NCBI RefSeq assembly: GCF_000719705.1
Contig: NZ_JOHO01000002.1
Coordinates: forward strand, 124,001-188,000
DNA length: 64,000 bases
Reading direction: 5' to 3'
DNA from: Streptomyces sp. NRRL S-350
Lineage (GTDB): Bacteria > Actinomycetota > Actinomycetes > Streptomycetales > Streptomycetaceae
Shown here: in pieces, positions 62,835 through 64,000 of the stretch
Position numbering within the stretch: position 1 is the first letter of the stretch
Layout of the letters: each line of letters starts with the position of its first letter
The notes under the pieces: generated by a model
Database searches by the model: none
Told to the model about the DNA's origin: nothing
What the model saw: only the letters and a program-made list of their open reading frames with translations
Translations under genes and position numbers: made by a program

Positions 62835-64000
62835 ATGAGTGACACCGGAAGGACGAACCACCGGGGCGGCGTGGTGCGCCGCCTCACCCGAGCCGGGGCG
62901 GCCCTCGCCGTCCTGGTCGGCGCCCTGGCCGGCGCCACCGCGACGAGCGGCGTGGCGCAGGCGGCCACGCAGGGCCCGTGCGACATCTACGCCGCCGGCG
63001 GCACGCCCTGCGTGGCCGCCCACAGCACCACCCGCGCGCTCTACGCGGGGTACGGCGGCCCGCTGTACCAGGTCACGCGGTCGTCGGACAAGGCGGTCCG
63101 GGACATCGGCGCCCTAACCGCGGGCGGCTACGCCGACGCCGCCGCGCAGGACGCGTTCTGCGCCGGCACCACGTGCGTCATCAGCGTGATCTACGACCAG
63201 AGCGGTCGGCACAACGACCTCACCCAGGCCCCCGGGGGCGGGGCCGCGCCCGGCCCGGACAACCTCGCCGACGCCACCCTCGCGCCCACCACGCTCAACG
63301 GCCACAAGGCGTACGGCGTGTACGTGGCCCCCGGCACCGGCTACCGCAACAACCACACCTCGGGCGTGGCGACCGGCGACCAGCCCGAGGGGATGTACGC
63401 GATCCTCGACGGCACGCACTACAACGGCGGCTGCTGCTTCGACTACGGCAACGCCGAGACCAGCAGCAACGACACCGGCAACGGCCACATGGAGGCGATC
63501 TACTTCGGCAACATCAAGGTCTGGGGCTACGGCAGCGGCCCCGGCCCCTGGGTGATGGCCGACCTGGAGAACGGCCTGTTCTCCGGGGCCGACCCGCACT
63601 ACAACGCCAACGACCCGACGGTCGACCACCGCTTCCTGACCGCCATGGTCAAGGGCGCGCCGAACCAGTGGGCGATCCGCGCCGGCGACGCCACCGCCGG
63701 CGGCCTGTCGACGTTCTACTCCGGGCCGCGCCCGAACGCCTCCGGCTACAACCCGATGCACAAGGAGGGCGCGATCATCCTCGGCATCGGCGGCGACAAC
63801 AGCAAGGGCGCCCGCGGCACCTTCTACGAGGGCGTGATGACCAGCGGCTACCCGTCGGACGCCACCGAGAACGCCGTCCAGGCCAACGTGGTGGCCGCCG
63901 GGTACACCCAGTCCGCCGCCCCCGCCGCGGGGGCGCTGCGCGGCACCGGTTCGGGCAAGTGCCTGGACGTCCCGAACGCCTCCACCACCCCCGGGGTGCA
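62835..64000 (+). CDS. abfB: Secreted GH54 alpha-L-arabinofuranosidase B with ricin domain (3' end outside window)
   Basis: Removes terminal alpha-L-arabinofuranose from arabinan, arabinoxylan or arabinogalactan. A twin-charged N-terminus and Sec signal (cleavage after AQA near 43) precede the GH54 domain (about residues 46-352), starting GPCDIYAAGGTPCVAAHST. The vicinal C200-C201 (GGCCFDYGNAET) matches the substrate-binding disulfide of Aspergillus AbfB. By the same spacing the nucleophile is E245 (MADLENGLFSG) and the acid/base is D321 (GIGGDNSKGARG). A linker (TQSAAPAAGALRG) leads to a ricin/CBM13 domain (GSGKCLDVPNAST) that runs off the window. Fungal GH54 enzymes carry CBM42, so the CBM13 here is the bacterial variant. 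The ATG is preceded by CAGGGAGA. Confidence 0.94.
   Translation, partial: MSDTGRTNHRGGVVRRLTRAGAALAVLVGALAGATATSGVAQAATQGPCDIYAAGGTPCVAAHSTTRALYAGYGGPLYQVTRSSDKAVRDIGALTAGGYADAAAQDAFCAGTTCVISVIYDQSGRHNDLTQAPGGGAAPGPDNLADATLAPTTLNGHKAYGVYVAPGTGYRNNHTSGVATGDQPEGMYAILDGTHYNGGCCFDYGNAETSSNDTGNGHMEAIYFGNIKVWGYGSGPGPWVMADLENGLFSGADPHYNANDPTVDHRFLTAMVKGAPNQWAIRAGDATAGGLSTFYSGPRPNASGYNPMHKEGAIILGIGGDNSKGARGTFYEGVMTSGYPSDATENAVQANVVAAGYTQSAAPAAGALRGTGSGKCLDVPNASTTPGV

Overview
The window is high-GC actinobacterial chromosome. Codons with G/C at position 3, an SsgA-family sporulation protein at the left edge, a SigE-family sigma factor, and sugar ABC importers without their own ATPase (the MsiK arrangement) all point to a Streptomycetaceae genome (Streptomyces, Kitasatospora or a close relative). 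I see no rRNA, tRNA, CRISPR array, transposase or phage gene. The organism is inferred from gene content only.

Layout. 1-7.9 kb: mixed small genes (partial SsgA-like protein, GNAT, lipoprotein, FAD monooxygenase, an orphan protein of the kind known from actinobacterial [NiFe]-hydrogenase loci, a Cys-rich mini-protein behind a CsoR-like copper operator, a membrane protein and a secreted protein). 8-16.5 kb: sugar locus with GH2 beta-galactosidase, LacI regulator, a frcBCA-type ABC importer and a divergent PfkB kinase. 16.8-21.1 kb: hemerythrin, membrane protein, and an MFS/MarR divergon. 21.2-28.4 kb: uronate dehydrogenase, a three-subunit PaoABC-type molybdenum aldehyde oxidoreductase, and an Orn/Lys/Arg decarboxylase. 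28.6-36.3 kb: EF-hand protein, secreted protein, a MarR/epimerase divergon with clear promoter and operators, a WD40 protein and a quinone reductase-like protein. 36.5-41.4 kb: asparagine catabolic operon (GntR, permease, asparaginase, aspartase). 41.5-43.7 kb: carbonic anhydrase plus SulP transporter. 43.9-47.2 kb: SigE-type sigma factor, membrane anti-sigma-like partner, and a bacterial expansin. 47.6-55.6 kb: galactan operon (GH43 exo-galactanase-like with ricin domain, GH35 beta-galactosidase, CUT1 binding protein and permeases, divergent LacI). 55.7-59.7 kb: chvE-gguA-gguB importer. 60.2-62.3 kb: decayed biosynthetic remnants around an NTF2-like gene and a TetR gene. 62.8-64 kb: GH54 alpha-L-arabinofuranosidase, cut by the window end.

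How the genes fit together. The right third reads as a plant cell-wall programme. Exo-beta-1,3-galactanase, GH35 and GH2 beta-galactosidases, GH54 arabinofuranosidase, expansin, two or three sugar importers and (further left) uronate dehydrogenase together match the sugars of arabinogalactan proteins: a galactan backbone, arabinofuranose decorations and uronic acid caps. The strongest regulatory signal is a 14-bp LacI-type site, TGTTARCGCTCACA. It occurs before the sigma factor, before chvE-gguAB and before the arabinofuranosidase, and links three transcription units spread over 17 kb. Its cognate regulator is not obvious in the window, because the two LacI genes present sit beside different palindromes. 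Functional assignments rest on recognisable motifs read by eye; substrates of the transporters are inferred from context.
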